A stretch of 64,000 nt of DNA from Staphylococcus sp. ACRSN (GCF_022346615.1 NZ_JAKRNS010000001.1:62001-126000), one strand, 5' to 3'; counted from the stretch's first letter, positions 32,004 to 41,862 are shown. The notes: a model not told the origin generated them from the letters alone. A program made the numbers and translations.

Positions 32004-33881
32004 ATGGCTCAAAAATATGATGTAATAGTAATTGGAGCTGGTCATGCGGGAATAGAAGCGGGACTTGCTTCAGCACGTCGCGGTGCAAAGACGTTAATGT
32101 TAACAATTAACTTAGATAATATTGCTTTTATGCCATGTAATCCGTCAGTAGGTGGACCGGCAAAAGGTATTGTCGTACGTGAAATAGATGCGTTAGGCGG
32201 TCAAATGGCTAAAACAATCGATAAAACACACATTCAAATGCGTATGTTAAATACAGGTAAAGGTCCTGCAGTAAGAGCATTACGTGCACAAGCCGATAAA
32301 GTACTATATCAACAAGAAATGAAGAAAGTAATTGAAGATGAAGAAAACTTGGATATTATGCAAGGCATGGTCGATGATTTAATTATTGAAGATGAAGTAA
32401 TTAAAGGTGTGCGCACGAACATTGGCACAGAATATTGGGCAGAAGCAGTTATTATTACTACTGGTACATTCTTACGTGGTGAAATCATTCTAGGAAATAT
32501 GAAATATTCAAGTGGTCCAAACCATCAATTACCTTCAATTTCACTTGCAGATAATTTAAGAGGTTTAGGGTTTGAAGTTGTTCGTTTTAAAACAGGTACA
32601 CCACCTAGAGTAAATGCTAAAACAATTGATTATTCTAAAACTGAAATCCAACCAGGAGATGACGTAGGTAGAGCATTTAGCTTTGAAACTACTGAGTACA
32701 TCTTAGATCAATTACCTTGTTGGTTAACTTATACAAATGGTGACACACACCAAGTCATCGATGATAACTTACATTTATCAGCTATGTATTCAGGTATGAT
32801 TAAAGGTACAGGGCCAAGATACTGCCCATCAATCGAAGATAAATTTGTGCGTTTCAATGATAAACCACGTCATCAATTATTCCTAGAGCCTGAAGGGCGT
32901 AATACGAACGAAGTTTATGTACAAGGCTTATCAACAAGCTTACCAGAACACGTTCAACGTCAAATGTTAGAAACAATTCCAGGTTTAGAAAAAGCAGACA
33001 TGATGCGTGCAGGTTATGCTATTGAATATGATGCAATCGTACCTACGCAATTATGGCCAACACTAGAAACTAAAAAGATTAAAAATTTATACACAGCAGG
33101 GCAAATAAATGGTACTTCAGGTTATGAAGAAGCGGCTGGTCAAGGTTTGATGGCTGGTATTAATGCTGCTGCACGTGTGCAACAAAAAGATGAAGTTATC
33201 CTAAGTCGTTCAGATGCATACATCGGTGTACTTATCGATGATCTTGTAACAAAAGGAACAAATGAACCATACCGTTTATTAACATCTAGAGCTGAATACC
33301 GTTTATTATTAAGACATGATAATGCAGACTTAAGATTGACTGATTTGGGCTATGAAATTGGCATGATTTCAGAGGAACGCTATGCACGCTTTAATAAAAA
33401 AAGAGCAATGATTCGCGACGAACAAGAACGCCTGCAAGGTATTCGTGTTAAACCAAATGAGCATGTGCAATCTATAATTGAAGCTCAAGGCGGATCACGT
33501 TTGAAAGATGGCATTTTAGCGTTAGAACTATTAAGACGTCCAGAAATGACATATGATTTAATTCTTGATATCCTTGAAGAATCACATCAATTACCTGCGG
33601 ATGTAGAAGAACAAGTTGAAATTCAAACGAAATACGAGGGCTATATCAATAAGTCATTACAACAAGTTGAAAAAGTTAAACGTATGGAAGAAAAGAAAAT
33701 TCCAGAAGACTTAGATTACAGTAAAGTAGATAGTTTAGCTACTGAAGCAAGAGAAAAATTATCAGAAGTTAAACCATTAAATATAGCGCAAGCATCTCGT
33801 ATCTCTGGTGTAAATCCAGCTGATATTTCAATTTTACTCGTATTTTTAGAACAAGGTAAAATTCAAAGGGTGAATAACTAA
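32004..33881 (+). CDS. mnmG: tRNA uridine-5-carboxymethylaminomethyl modification enzyme MnmG
   Basis: FAD-dependent partner of MnmE. Dinucleotide-binding [19 protein letters not shown] at the N-terminus, [11 protein letters not shown], and [16 protein letters not shown] in the FAD domain. 625 residues, full length. AAGGAGG precedes ATG. rsmG starts 1 base after its stop. Confidence 0.97.
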   Translation: MAQKYDVIVIGAGHAGIEAGLASARRGAKTLMLTINLDNIAFMPCNPSVGGPAKGIVVREIDALGGQMAKTIDKTHIQMRMLNTGKGPAVRALRAQADKVLYQQEMKKVIEDEENLDIMQGMVDDLIIEDEVIKGVRTNIGTEYWAEAVIITTGTFLRGEIILGNMKYSSGPNHQLPSISLADNLRGLGFEVVRFKTGTPPRVNAKTIDYSKTEIQPGDDVGRAFSFETTEYILDQLPCWLTYTNGDTHQVIDDNLHLSAMYSGMIKGTGPRYCPSIEDKFVRFNDKPRHQLFLEPEGRNTNEVYVQGLSTSLPEHVQRQMLETIPGLEKADMMRAGYAIEYDAIVPTQLWPTLETKKIKNLYTAGQINGTSGYEEAAGQGLMAGINAAARVQQKDEVILSRSDAYIGVLIDDLVTKGTNEPYRLLTSRAEYRLLLRHDNADLRLTDLGYEIGMISEERYARFNKKRAMIRDEQERLQGIRVKPNEHVQSIIEAQGGSRLKDGILALELLRRPEMTYDLILDILEESHQLPADVEEQVEIQTKYEGYINKSLQQVEKVKRMEEKKIPEDLDYSKVDSLATEAREKLSEVKPLNIAQASRISGVNPADISILLVFLEQGKIQRVNN

Positions 33882-33882
33882 C

Positions 33883-34602
33883 ATGAGCGTAGAATGGTTA
33901 ACTCAACAATTGAGTACACATGGAATAGAGCTTTCGGAAGAACAACAACAACAGTTTCAGACGTATTATCAATTACTTGTTGAATGGAACGAGAAGATGA
34001 ATTTGACAAGCATAACTGAAGAGCATGAAGTATATTTAAAACACTTCTATGATTCAATCGCACCGAGTCTTTATACAGATTTTACACAACCGTTTACGTT
34101 ATGTGATGTAGGAGCTGGAGCTGGTTTTCCAAGTATTCCGCTGAAAATTATTTTTCCAAATTTAAAAGTTACAATTGTGGACTCACTAAATAAACGAATT
34201 CAATTCCTCAATCAATTGGCAGATGCTTTAAAGTTACAGGATGTTAGTTTTGTACATGATAGAGCAGAAACGTTTGGAAAGGGAGTATACAGGGAGTCTT
34301 ATGATATCGTTACAGCAAGAGCGGTTGCAAGACTTTCAGTGTTAAGTGAATTGTGTATTCCGTTAGTGAAAAAAGGCGGTCAGTTTATTGCTTTGAAATC
34401 AGCAAAAGGTGACGAAGAATTAGAAGAAGCTGCCTTTGGTATCGGCGTGTTCGGTGGTAAGGTAATTGATACAATTTCATATGAGCTACCAGAAGATGCC
34501 GGCGAGAGACAGATGATGATCATTGAAAAAAGAAGTCAAACGCCTAAAAAATATCCAAGAAAACCTGGAACGCCAAATAAGTCACCATTACTAGAAAAGT
34601 AA
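33883..34602 (+). CDS. rsmG: 16S rRNA (guanine527-N7)-methyltransferase RsmG
   Basis: Methylates G527 of 16S rRNA using SAM. Rossmann motif [15 protein letters not shown] (about 76-90) and [10 protein letters not shown]-terminal [11 protein letters not shown] is characteristic. 239 residues. It overlaps the mnmG ribosome-site context with a 1-base gap, so it is translated as part of the mnmE-mnmG-rsmG-noc unit. Confidence 0.96.
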   Translation: MSVEWLTQQLSTHGIELSEEQQQQFQTYYQLLVEWNEKMNLTSITEEHEVYLKHFYDSIAPSLYTDFTQPFTLCDVGAGAGFPSIPLKIIFPNLKVTIVDSLNKRIQFLNQLADALKLQDVSFVHDRAETFGKGVYRESYDIVTARAVARLSVLSELCIPLVKKGGQFIALKSAKGDEELEEAAFGIGVFGGKVIDTISYELPEDAGERQMMIIEKRSQTPKKYPRKPGTPNKSPLLEK

Positions 34603-34643
34603 TATCATTCAATAACAATTAATTTAGAGGGAGCGCATCAAAT

Positions 34644-35483
34644 ATGAAAAAACCTTTTTCTAAATTATTTGGTTTAAAAAATAAAGATGACATAGTTGGT
34701 TATATTGAAGAAGATTATAATAATAACGTTGAATCTATTCATATTGAGCGCATTGTGCCAAACCGTTATCAACCAAGACAAGTATTTGAGCCAAATAAGA
34801 TTAAAGAACTCGCAGAATCTATAGAAGAACATGGTTTGTTACAACCAATTGTCGTACGTCCAATTGAAGAAGAAATGTTTGAAATTATTGCAGGTGAGCG
34901 ACGATTTAGAGCATTACAGAGTATTGGCAAAACGCATGCAGACGTAATCATTAGATTTTTAGATGATGAAGAAACAGCAGTTGTTGCACTGATTGAGAAT
35001 ATTCAACGTGAAAACTTATCAGTCATCGAAGAAGCAGAAGCATATAAAAAGCTGCTAGAGATTGGTGATACAACACAAAGTGAATTAGCTAAAAGTGTTG
35101 GAAAAAGTCAGAGCTTTATCGCTAACAAATTACGATTGCTAAAGTTAACACCAAAGGTAATCGAACGTTTAAGAGAAGGCAAAATTACTGAGCGCCATGC
35201 ACGTGCACTATTGAGTTTATCAGAAGAAGAACAAGCAATTTTAGTAGAAACGATTATTAGTCAGAAGTTAAATGTTAAACAGACTGAAGCACGTGTAAAA
35301 CAAAAACTTGGTCCAGAAAAAGTGAAGGCGCAACGCTTTGAGTTCGCTAAAGATTTAACTGATGCGAGAGAAACAGTTGGTAAAAGTATAGAGTCTATAG
35401 AGCAAAGTGGTATTCAGGTTGAGCATCAAACTAAAGATCACGATGATTATTATGAAATTAAGATAAAATTATATAAACGTTAA
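34644..35483 (+). CDS. noc: Nucleoid occlusion protein Noc (ParB family)
   Basis: DNA-binding protein that links origin-proximal sites to the membrane and keeps division off the nucleoid; in S. aureus it also limits re-initiation. N-terminal amphipathic MKKPFSKLFGL, ParB boxes NRYQPR and AGERRFRA with the CTP-fold motif ENIQREN, and helix-turn-helix GKSQSFIANKLRLLKL. The segments IANKLRLLKL and LNVKQTE and the position after rsmG identify Noc rather than Spo0J. No parA/soj gene follows. 279 residues. Confidence 0.9.
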   Translation: MKKPFSKLFGLKNKDDIVGYIEEDYNNNVESIHIERIVPNRYQPRQVFEPNKIKELAESIEEHGLLQPIVVRPIEEEMFEIIAGERRFRALQSIGKTHADVIIRFLDDEETAVVALIENIQRENLSVIEEAEAYKKLLEIGDTTQSELAKSVGKSQSFIANKLRLLKLTPKVIERLREGKITERHARALLSLSEEEQAILVETIISQKLNVKQTEARVKQKLGPEKVKAQRFEFAKDLTDARETVGKSIESIEQSGIQVEHQTKDHDDYYEIKIKLYKR

Positions 35484-35507
35484 AGATATTAGGTTAGTAT
35501 TATGATA

Positions 35508-35588
35508 TAAAGGGTCTAGGACATTAGTCTTTCAGACTAAAATAAAATCGATGATTTTTACTGTGAAAATGTAAAAATCATCGATTTT
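35508..35588 (+). repeat. composite hairpin repeat, copy A, proximal part and hairpin
   Basis: AAAGGGTCTAGGACATTAG (35508-35526) is shared, with small changes, with the inverse of 42531-42550. It is followed by a perfect 17-bp stem (35544-35560 with 35572-35588, core AAATCGATGATTTTTA) that likely terminates noc. See also the second half at 35880-36023. Confidence 0.65.
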
Positions 35589-35800
35589 TCTATATTATAA
35601 TTCCTCAAAATTGTTTTATTAGTTTTCGAATTATGTTTCATACATTGGTTACGTAGTAAGCACCCTGAACAATCATCACATTTATATAATTTGAAATCTC
35701 TTTTAAAACCATATCTATTATTACGATAAGCATATTTTTTAAAGCCAAGTCTCTTATAATTAAGAAATATAAATTCATCATTTATTTCATCATAAGACAC
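35558..35800 (-). pseudogene. C-terminal remnant of an IS1182-family transposase
   Basis: The 80-residue frame YDEINDEFIFLNYKRLGF then KYAYRNNRYGFKRDF and the zinc-type cluster CDDCSGCLLRNQC match the C-terminal part of IS1182-family (IS1272/ISSau3-like) transposases. The catalytic DDE core and the N-terminus are absent: a stop lies four codons upstream of the GTG start. Its 3' end runs into the hairpin at 35544-35588. No terminal inverted repeats or target duplication seen, so it is a dead fragment. Confidence 0.75.
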
Positions 35801-35879
35801 CTCGTTAATTTAGTTTAGTAATGTTTATTAAATTATACGAAAGTTTCTTATTTTTTGTAGTAATAACATATATGAACTT

Positions 35880-36023
35880 CGTATTGTTTGCGAGACACCT
35901 AAGGGAGTAGGGTGAGTGTCGAGACCAAGGCTCGACCCATCCCCCTAGGTAAGTGAGCAATAACAATATGGAGTATTGATATAAATAACAAGCCCATCAA
36001 AGATCAAAATCTTTGATGGGCTT
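35880..36023 (+). repeat. composite hairpin repeat, copy A, distal part
   Basis: Element of about 85 bases from GCGAGACACCTAAGGGAG to ATAACAATATG. It folds: ACCTA with TAGGT, GGG with CCC, GTCGAG with CTCGAC. It aligns with the inverse of 42358-42437. It is followed by a perfect 15-bp stem (AAGCCCATCAAAGAT, 35990-36004, with 36009-36023, loop CAAA). Confidence 0.7.
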
Positions 36024-36197
36024 AATGCTTGGTATTTATGATCCAGACTCTATTTTTTGTTTAATGGCAATGTGATTTTGAATAAAGTAAGTATTTGTTA
36101 ACAGTCAGAATAATACGTGAAAGTATATTACTAGAAGGTTGGAAACATATAGCTGTTGTTATTATTTAAATAACTTTGTGTTCGTAAATGAATAGTA

Positions 36198-36211
36198 ATT
36201 TCCCGAGAAAT
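36198..36211. promoter_or_regulatory. Noc-binding site (NBS)
   Basis: ATTTCCCGAGAAAT matches the Bacillus NBS palindrome ATTTCCCGGGAAAT at 13 of 14 bases. It lies about 715 bases after the noc stop, upstream of cstA. Confidence 0.65.
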
Positions 36212-36253
36212 AAATAAGTGTATTGTGTAATAATACAAATTATGATTAAATTG

Positions 36254-36267
36254 ATAAAACGCTTACA
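36254..36267 (-). promoter_or_regulatory. cre (CcpA) site upstream of cstA
   Basis: Minus strand TGTAAGCGTTTTAT matches TGWAARCGYTWNCW at 13 of 14 positions. It lies just before the ribosome site, where bound CcpA would block elongation. Confidence 0.6.
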
Positions 36268-36285
36268 TTCTAAAGGGGGAGTTAA

Positions 36286-37743
36286 ATGATTACGTTTATC
36301 GTATCTATTATTTTACTAGTTGTAGGTTATTTTACTTATGGTAAATATATCGACAGAATGTTTGGAACTAAAGAAAGTAGGCCAACACCAGCTTATAATC
36401 AAAGAGATGATGTAGATTATGTACCGATGAAGACATCTTCAAATTCACTTATTCAATTATTAAATATTGCAGGTGTCGGGCCTATATTTGGTCCAATTAT
36501 GGGGGCATTATATGGACCAGTGGCATTTATTTGGATTGTAGTTGGATGCATATTTGCAGGGGCAGTACATGATTACTTAACAGGTATGATTTCAATCAGA
36601 AACAAAGGCGCACATCTTCCTGAACTTGCAGGTAAATTTTTAGGTCAAGTTATGAAGCATTTTGTAAATGTTTTTTCTATTTTATTATTATTACTTACGG
36701 GTACAGTATTTGTTACAAGTCCAGCCCTATTGCTACATAACTTAATGGATGGTCGTATTGCTTTAGGTATTATTATATTTGTTATATTCCTTTATTATAT
36801 TCTTTCAACTATCTTGCCGATTGATAAAATTATTGGTCGTATTTATCCGATATTCGGTGCACTGCTATTAATAAGTGCAGTTGGTGTAGGATTTCGTTTA
36901 ATTCAAACTGGAGCACCAATACCTGAAATCAATATACAGAATATGCATCCTGATGGAGCACCAATATTTCCGTTATTATTCTTTACGATTACATGTGGTG
37001 CATTATCGGGATTTCATGCAACACAAACACCCATTATTTCAAGAACTACAAACAAAGAAAAGAATGCGCGTTTCATTTTTTATGGGATGATGATTGCAGA
37101 AGGTATTATTGCGATGATATGGGCAGCAGCAGGTATGAGTTTATTTAATGGTTATGATGGTTTAAATGAAGTACTAGCAAAAGGAGAGGCAGCTTTAGTA
37201 GTGAGTAGAGCTTCTCATTTATTATTAGGATCTGTCTTAGGAACGATTGCAGTATTAGGTGTCATCATCTTACCCATTACAAGTGGTGATACATCATTCA
37301 GAAGTGCGCGTATGATAATAGCAGATTATTTAAATTATAGTCAAAGTAGTTTATTAAAACGTATGATTGTATCGGCGCCATTATTTATAATTAGCTTTGC
37401 ATTGACCCAAATTGATTTTACTATTTTATGGAGATATTTTTCTTGGGCAAATCAAACAACTGCAGTCATTGCATTATGGGTTGGTGCGATGTATTTACTT
37501 ATCGCAAAGAAAAATTTTTGGGTGGCAGCGATTCCAGCGGTGTTTATGACTTGGAATATTTTTGTATATATTTTGAGCCAAAAAATAGGATTAGGTTTAA
37601 ACCTTAATTTGAGTTATGGTATTGGTTTTATATTAACTGGTATTTGGATTGTTTATTTCATCTATCAATATAGAAGTATGACAGCTTCAGTGGATAATTT
37701 TGAATTAGATCATCCTATCCATAATCAACAACAAACAGTTTAA
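36286..37743 (+). CDS. cstA: CstA-family carbon starvation transporter
   Basis: Multi-pass membrane protein of the CstA family, which includes peptide and pyruvate transporters induced on carbon limitation. Family motifs include NIAGVGPIFGPIMGALYGP (about 61-79), GAVHDYLTGMISIRNKG and CGALSGFHATQTP. 485 residues, the short form common in Firmicutes (E. coli CstA is about 700). Strong ribosome site AAAGGGGGAG. A cre site upstream fits catabolite repression. Single gene with a terminator. The true substrate is unknown. Confidence 0.88.
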   Translation: MITFIVSIILLVVGYFTYGKYIDRMFGTKESRPTPAYNQRDDVDYVPMKTSSNSLIQLLNIAGVGPIFGPIMGALYGPVAFIWIVVGCIFAGAVHDYLTGMISIRNKGAHLPELAGKFLGQVMKHFVNVFSILLLLLTGTVFVTSPALLLHNLMDGRIALGIIIFVIFLYYILSTILPIDKIIGRIYPIFGALLLISAVGVGFRLIQTGAPIPEINIQNMHPDGAPIFPLLFFTITCGALSGFHATQTPIISRTTNKEKNARFIFYGMMIAEGIIAMIWAAAGMSLFNGYDGLNEVLAKGEAALVVSRASHLLLGSVLGTIAVLGVIILPITSGDTSFRSARMIIADYLNYSQSSLLKRMIVSAPLFIISFALTQIDFTILWRYFSWANQTTAVIALWVGAMYLLIAKKNFWVAAIPAVFMTWNIFVYILSQKIGLGLNLNLSYGIGFILTGIWIVYFIYQYRSMTASVDNFELDHPIHNQQQTV

Positions 37744-37778
37744 CTAACATATGCCTTTGTGTATGTTAGTTTTTTTAT
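37742..37778 (+). terminator. terminator after cstA
   Basis: AACTAACATA and TATGTTAGTT form a 10-bp stem overlapping the stop codon, then T7. Confidence 0.88.
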
Positions 37779-38365
37779 ATCACGATGTGAGTAGTATGTT
37801 TCACGAAAAACATAAAAATTATAGTTTTAAGCATGCGACATTAATATCAAATTGTATCATCCTAGCAAAAATGGCATATTAATGAGAATTTATAATGCGG
37901 TATTGAATATTTTATAAAAATGAAGAGCAGAATTTTAAAAATTATAATTGTGTAAAACGTAATTTAATGTATATTATTAAAGTTTTTTACAGATGTATTA
38001 CGTTGGAATTTCTAAAAAATTACAATTTCATTGTATGTTATTTTTATGAGTGAAAATTCGTGATTTTTATTATAAAACTTGTTATGATGTTGAATCGTAA
38101 GTGATTAAGTAGAAATAGTAAATATTTAAAGGAATAATTAAACGAAGATAACAAATTAAATAAGTATGACTTAAACTGAAATATTCAAATAACGTTATTT
38201 ATATAAAAAATCAGTAAGAAAATTTATTCAAATAGTATCTAATGTAGGTAAAATGCTCACATTAGTATATCAGGAATTCCTTTAATATTCATGAATATAT
38301 CATTCAATGTACTGCTCATACTATATCAGACTTAATACCTTAATTATGAAAGCAGAGGTTTAAAT
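37779..38365. other. AT-rich spacer with a degenerate parS and palindromes
   Basis: No credible gene in 587 bases. TGTTTCACGAAAAACA (37797-37812) matches parS at 14 of 16. AACGTAAT (about 37958) and ATTACGTT (about 37998) are inverted. ATATTCATGAATAT (38285-38298) is a perfect palindrome about 70 bases before the next gene. Confidence 0.4.
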
Positions 38366-38722
38366 ATGTTAAAAGCAACAACAAGTATTGTAGAAAATGA
38401 TAAATATGAAGTGCAGTCAGTAGATTCTCATTATCTGAAACGAATTGAAAAGAAAAATAAAATGGAACGTTATTTTTGTATAGCACAAAGCGAAAAATTA
38501 TCATTAGAAGCACTATCAACTTACGTAAAATCAGCAAAAGAAGTTATGGCTCAATTAGGTGAAACAAATGCAAGAGCCACATTGACAGATATAGGAAATG
38601 GTAAGTATCAAGCTACGTTTATCTACTTTGAATCTACGCTTGATGCACTAAAAGTAGCAACTGAAAATTTGAACCTGTTAGCGTCTACGGAAGCGAAAAA
38701 TCACATTTTAACAAATGAATAA
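38366..38722 (+). CDS. Conserved hypothetical protein, 118 residues
   Basis: I do not recognise this protein. It is soluble, with no signal peptide or membrane segment. The pattern (a short beta-rich N-terminus, a long helix about 46-66, then beta strands ATLTDIGNGKYQATFIYFES and a C-terminal helix DALKVATENLNLL) suggests a small alpha/beta domain. One Cys. GAGG lies 7 bases before ATG, and codon use resembles its neighbours, so it is probably real. It is flanked by long AT-rich DNA on the left and a structured spacer on the right, so it is transcribed alone. A minus-strand frame over the same bases is likely a shadow. Confidence 0.7.
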   Translation: MLKATTSIVENDKYEVQSVDSHYLKRIEKKNKMERYFCIAQSEKLSLEALSTYVKSAKEVMAQLGETNARATLTDIGNGKYQATFIYFESTLDALKVATENLNLLASTEAKNHILTNE

Positions 38723-38733
38723 TATATAGATAG

Positions 38734-38903
38734 TAGTGAGACGGCAGTCTAATCATATTTAAAATTTTGCGTGGCGGCTCACACGGGTAAAGTTAACTAA
38801 GGTTTAATACGTCATGATAGTATAGGCTATTTAAACTTAGTCAGAAACTGACCAAACTATGACACAGGTTAAGACATTAATAATGTCCTAGCCTGTTTTT
38901 TTT
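38734..38903 (+). other. structured spacer ending in a terminator
   Basis: GTGAG/CTCAC and GTCAG/CTGAC hairpins precede a terminator: ACAGG (38864-38868) pairs with CCTGT (38892-38896), with GACAT/ATGTC inside, then T8. It could be a long 3' region of the hypothetical gene or a small RNA; no promoter of its own is certain. Confidence 0.45.
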
Positions 38904-39013
38904 ATATAGTTTATGCGAATTTATTTAAAAGTCAGTGTTTAACTTTGATAATTTAACCAAATTACATATAAGATAGTAAGAAACTATTTAATGATTGATA
39001 GGTGATGATATTT

Positions 39014-39898
39014 ATGGAAATTTCACATATAAATGAATTTGTAACATTAGCGCATTTTAAAAATTATTTTAAGGCATCACAAGTGCTTTATATAGCTCAA
39101 TCTACGCTATCCAAACATATAGTAGCATTAGAAAATGAATGTGGTTACCAGTTGATTGATCGTAGTAATAAACAAATTAGATTAACTGAAGCGGGTGAAT
39201 TATTTTTACATTATGCGGAATTAATTTTGCAAAATCATAAGGAGATGCAGGAACAATTGCAAAAACAGACTGCATCCGAAATAACGACAATTCAATTAGG
39301 AACATCACGTGTCATGATTGAATATGGTATTACAGAGATAGTGTCAAAAAGTATCAAGACACACCCAAATTTAAGATTTAAAGTACATGAAGGATTTGAA
39401 CCAGATTTACACCGCATGATAGACGAAGGTAAGATTGATGTTAGTTTTTTAAGAGAAAAGGAAGCGGCAATAGGATCTGAAAGATATACGTACATGAGTG
39501 AAAGGTTATGTGCAGTAGTAGATCAATCACACCAATACGCAAATGAATCAACAATTACATTAGATATGTTAGAAGATACAGAATTATATATGACACCGGA
39601 TTTCACATTAGAACATGAATTGTTTCTATCCGTATGTAAAAAGGAACAATTTTTTCCAATCATTTCTTTTACTGCGCCGCGTATCGAAAATTTATTAGAA
39701 ATGGTGCATATTGGGGAAGGTGTAGCTTTAATTATGGAGCAACAGGCACGCTATTTTGCAGATGAAGCTATTGCTATTATCCCCTTTGAACCACAAATTA
39801 CGACTTATATTAATATGACTATCCACGAGCATGTGAAGATAAATGATGCGATTGCTCATTTTATTGATTTGATTAAATTAAATGACAAAATTGAATAA
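39014..39898 (+). CDS. LysR-family transcriptional regulator (TanR-like)
   Basis: Cytosolic regulator with N-terminal winged helix (FKASQVLYIAQSTLSKHIVALE, about 18-39) and a periplasmic-binding-like effector domain (about 85-290). I start at MEISHINEF (39014; 294 residues), 7 bases after AGGTGAT; upstream GTG/ATG codons sit within the ribosome site. It lies 134 bp before the tannase-like gene in the same direction. LysR regulators accompany tannase genes in lactobacilli (TanR), so control of the tannase gene is likely but inferred. Confidence 0.88.
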   Translation: MEISHINEFVTLAHFKNYFKASQVLYIAQSTLSKHIVALENECGYQLIDRSNKQIRLTEAGELFLHYAELILQNHKEMQEQLQKQTASEITTIQLGTSRVMIEYGITEIVSKSIKTHPNLRFKVHEGFEPDLHRMIDEGKIDVSFLREKEAAIGSERYTYMSERLCAVVDQSHQYANESTITLDMLEDTELYMTPDFTLEHELFLSVCKKEQFFPIISFTAPRIENLLEMVHIGEGVALIMEQQARYFADEAIAIIPFEPQITTYINMTIHEHVKINDAIAHFIDLIKLNDKIE

Positions 39899-39922
39899 GT
39901 AATCACATATACTTTGAGTGAA

Positions 39923-39940
39923 TACAACGTTTCCAATGTA
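39923..39940. promoter_or_regulatory. candidate LysR-type box before the tannase gene
   Basis: TACA and TGTA arms separated by 10 bases (TACAACGTTTCCAATGTA), in the 134-bp gap between regulator and target. The short arms make it weak. Confidence 0.3.
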
Positions 39941-40032
39941 GAATGTAGATAGATACAAAGTTGAATTGATAATACCTCCTGAATTAATTTAAGATTAATT
40001 TTAATTTAAAAATATTTTAAGGAGGAAAATTT

Positions 40033-41862
40033 TTGAAAAAAATAATCATTTCAATTTTAAGTACAACGCTATTGTTAGCTGGTTGTAGTGCTCACGATGA
40101 AGAATCATCTAAAAAGCAGGACAACAAGGGTGTAGATACTTCAAAAGTAAAAATAAAAAATTACAATCAAGCTTCATCGAAATTAAAAATAGATAATACA
40201 AAATGGAAATATGATAGTAAAAATAAAGTCTATTATCAATTAAATGTAAGTTATGTATCCAAGCCACAAGCAAAAAATGTAGAAAAAATGGGTATTTACG
40301 TGCCTGCTGCTTACTTTAATGGCAAGAAAAATAGCAATGGTAATTATACAGTTTCTATTAATAAAACTAAAAAGTATAAGCATTATACAGCTAAAACTGC
40401 ACCTATAGTCTATCCAGTAAATACACCAGGATACGCTTCACAAAGTGCACCTAAATCATATAATTATAGCTCTATTTCAAAATATATGAAATCAGGATTT
40501 ATTTATGTACAAGCAGGGCTTAGAGGGAGAAGTATGAGTATGGGTAATCAACAATCAGAGCAGAAAAAATCCTCATATGAAATTGGTGCACCATGGGGTG
40601 TAACGGACTTGAAAGCAGCCGTACGTTATTACAGATTTAATAGTGGGAATTTACCTGGTAATAGTACAAAAGTTTATACTTTTGGACACAGTGGTGGAGG
40701 CGCACAAAGTTCAATTATGGGTGCTTCGGGTGATAGTAAATTGTATTACAAATATCTGAAGAAAATTGGCGCTGCTATGACAGATAAAGATGGAAAATAT
40801 ATCAGTGATAAAATTGATGGTGCAATGGCCTGGTGTCCAATAACAAGTCTAGACCAATCTGACGCAGCATACGAATGGAATATGGGGCAATTTTCAAACT
40901 CGGGTAAAAGAAAAAACAATACATTTACTGGTCAATTATCCAATGATTTAGCGGCAAGTTATGGTAAATATCTAAACAAATTGAATTTAAAAGATGGAAA
41001 TAAGAAATTAGCATTGAAGCAATCCAAGAATGGCGAATATACTAGTGGATCGTATACTAAATATTTAAAAGAAGAAATTGAAAAATCAGCAACAGAGTTT
41101 TTAAATAATACAAAATTCTCTTATAAAAAACAAGATAGTCAACAAGCTGGCATGACAATGCCTAGTGGTAATAGTGATCATAATCAGCAACCACCACAAA
41201 TGATGGGTCAAAATAACAATACTAAAACATATAAAACTATGAATGATTACTTGAAAGCATTAAATACAAAAGGTAAGTGGATTACCTATAACAAGAAAAC
41301 GAAGAAAGCACATATTACTAGTTTAGAAGATTTTGCTAAGTATTATAAAAAACCAACAAAAGATGTACCAGCATTTGATGATTTAAATAAGAGTCAAGCT
41401 GAGAACGAAGTGTTTGGTACATCTGGAAGTAATAGTAAATTACATTTTGATAAAGCAGTTACGCAATTACTTAAAGATAAAAAGTCTGAATATAGTAAAT
41501 TAAGTGGTTGGAAATCAAAATATGGTAAAGCTTATGAAGATGATTTGACGAAAAAAGATGCATTGGGATCATCTATCAGCATAAGACAAAATATGTATAA
41601 TCCAATGTATTACTTATCGGATGCATATAGTGGCTATGGTAAATCAAATGTCGCTAATAATTGGAGAATTAGAACAGGTATTCAACAAGGAGACACATCG
41701 TTAAATGTAGAAACCAATTTAGCATTGGCATTAAAGCAAATTGTAGGAAAAGGTAATGTTGATTTCAAAACAGTGTGGGATAAACAACACACAATGGCTG
41801 AAACATCAGGAGATCCTGAAACAAACTTTATTAATTGGGTCAAAAAAGTGAATAAAAAATAA
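40033..41862 (+). CDS. Tannase-like (subtype B) surface lipoprotein
   Basis: Secreted alpha/beta-hydrolase of the bacterial tannase family, esterases that release gallate from tannins. Signal peptide 1-17 with lipobox LLLAGC (Cys18), so anchored outside the membrane. Nucleophile Ser220 in GHSGGGAQSS; Asp554 (QQGDTS) and His586 (DKQHTM) are 32 residues apart, the same spacing as Asp419 and His451 in the L. plantarum tannase. NPMYYLSD and NWRIRTG also match that enzyme. A Gln/Asn/Pro-rich insert (about 365-400) lengthens the lid. 609 residues; TTG start with AAGGAGG. S. lugdunensis has a known tannase of this type. Confidence 0.85.
   Translation: MKKIIISILSTTLLLAGCSAHDEESSKKQDNKGVDTSKVKIKNYNQASSKLKIDNTKWKYDSKNKVYYQLNVSYVSKPQAKNVEKMGIYVPAAYFNGKKNSNGNYTVSINKTKKYKHYTAKTAPIVYPVNTPGYASQSAPKSYNYSSISKYMKSGFIYVQAGLRGRSMSMGNQQSEQKKSSYEIGAPWGVTDLKAAVRYYRFNSGNLPGNSTKVYTFGHSGGGAQSSIMGASGDSKLYYKYLKKIGAAMTDKDGKYISDKIDGAMAWCPITSLDQSDAAYEWNMGQFSNSGKRKNNTFTGQLSNDLAASYGKYLNKLNLKDGNKKLALKQSKNGEYTSGSYTKYLKEEIEKSATEFLNNTKFSYKKQDSQQAGMTMPSGNSDHNQQPPQMMGQNNNTKTYKTMNDYLKALNTKGKWITYNKKTKKAHITSLEDFAKYYKKPTKDVPAFDDLNKSQAENEVFGTSGSNSKLHFDKAVTQLLKDKKSEYSKLSGWKSKYGKAYEDDLTKKDALGSSISIRQNMYNPMYYLSDAYSGYGKSNVANNWRIRTGIQQGDTSLNVETNLALALKQIVGKGNVDFKTVWDKQHTMAETSGDPETNFINWVKKVNKK

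Noticed and set aside
39920..39933. cre-like sequence before the tannase gene
   Set aside because: Only 11 of 14 positions match, including losses at conserved bases.
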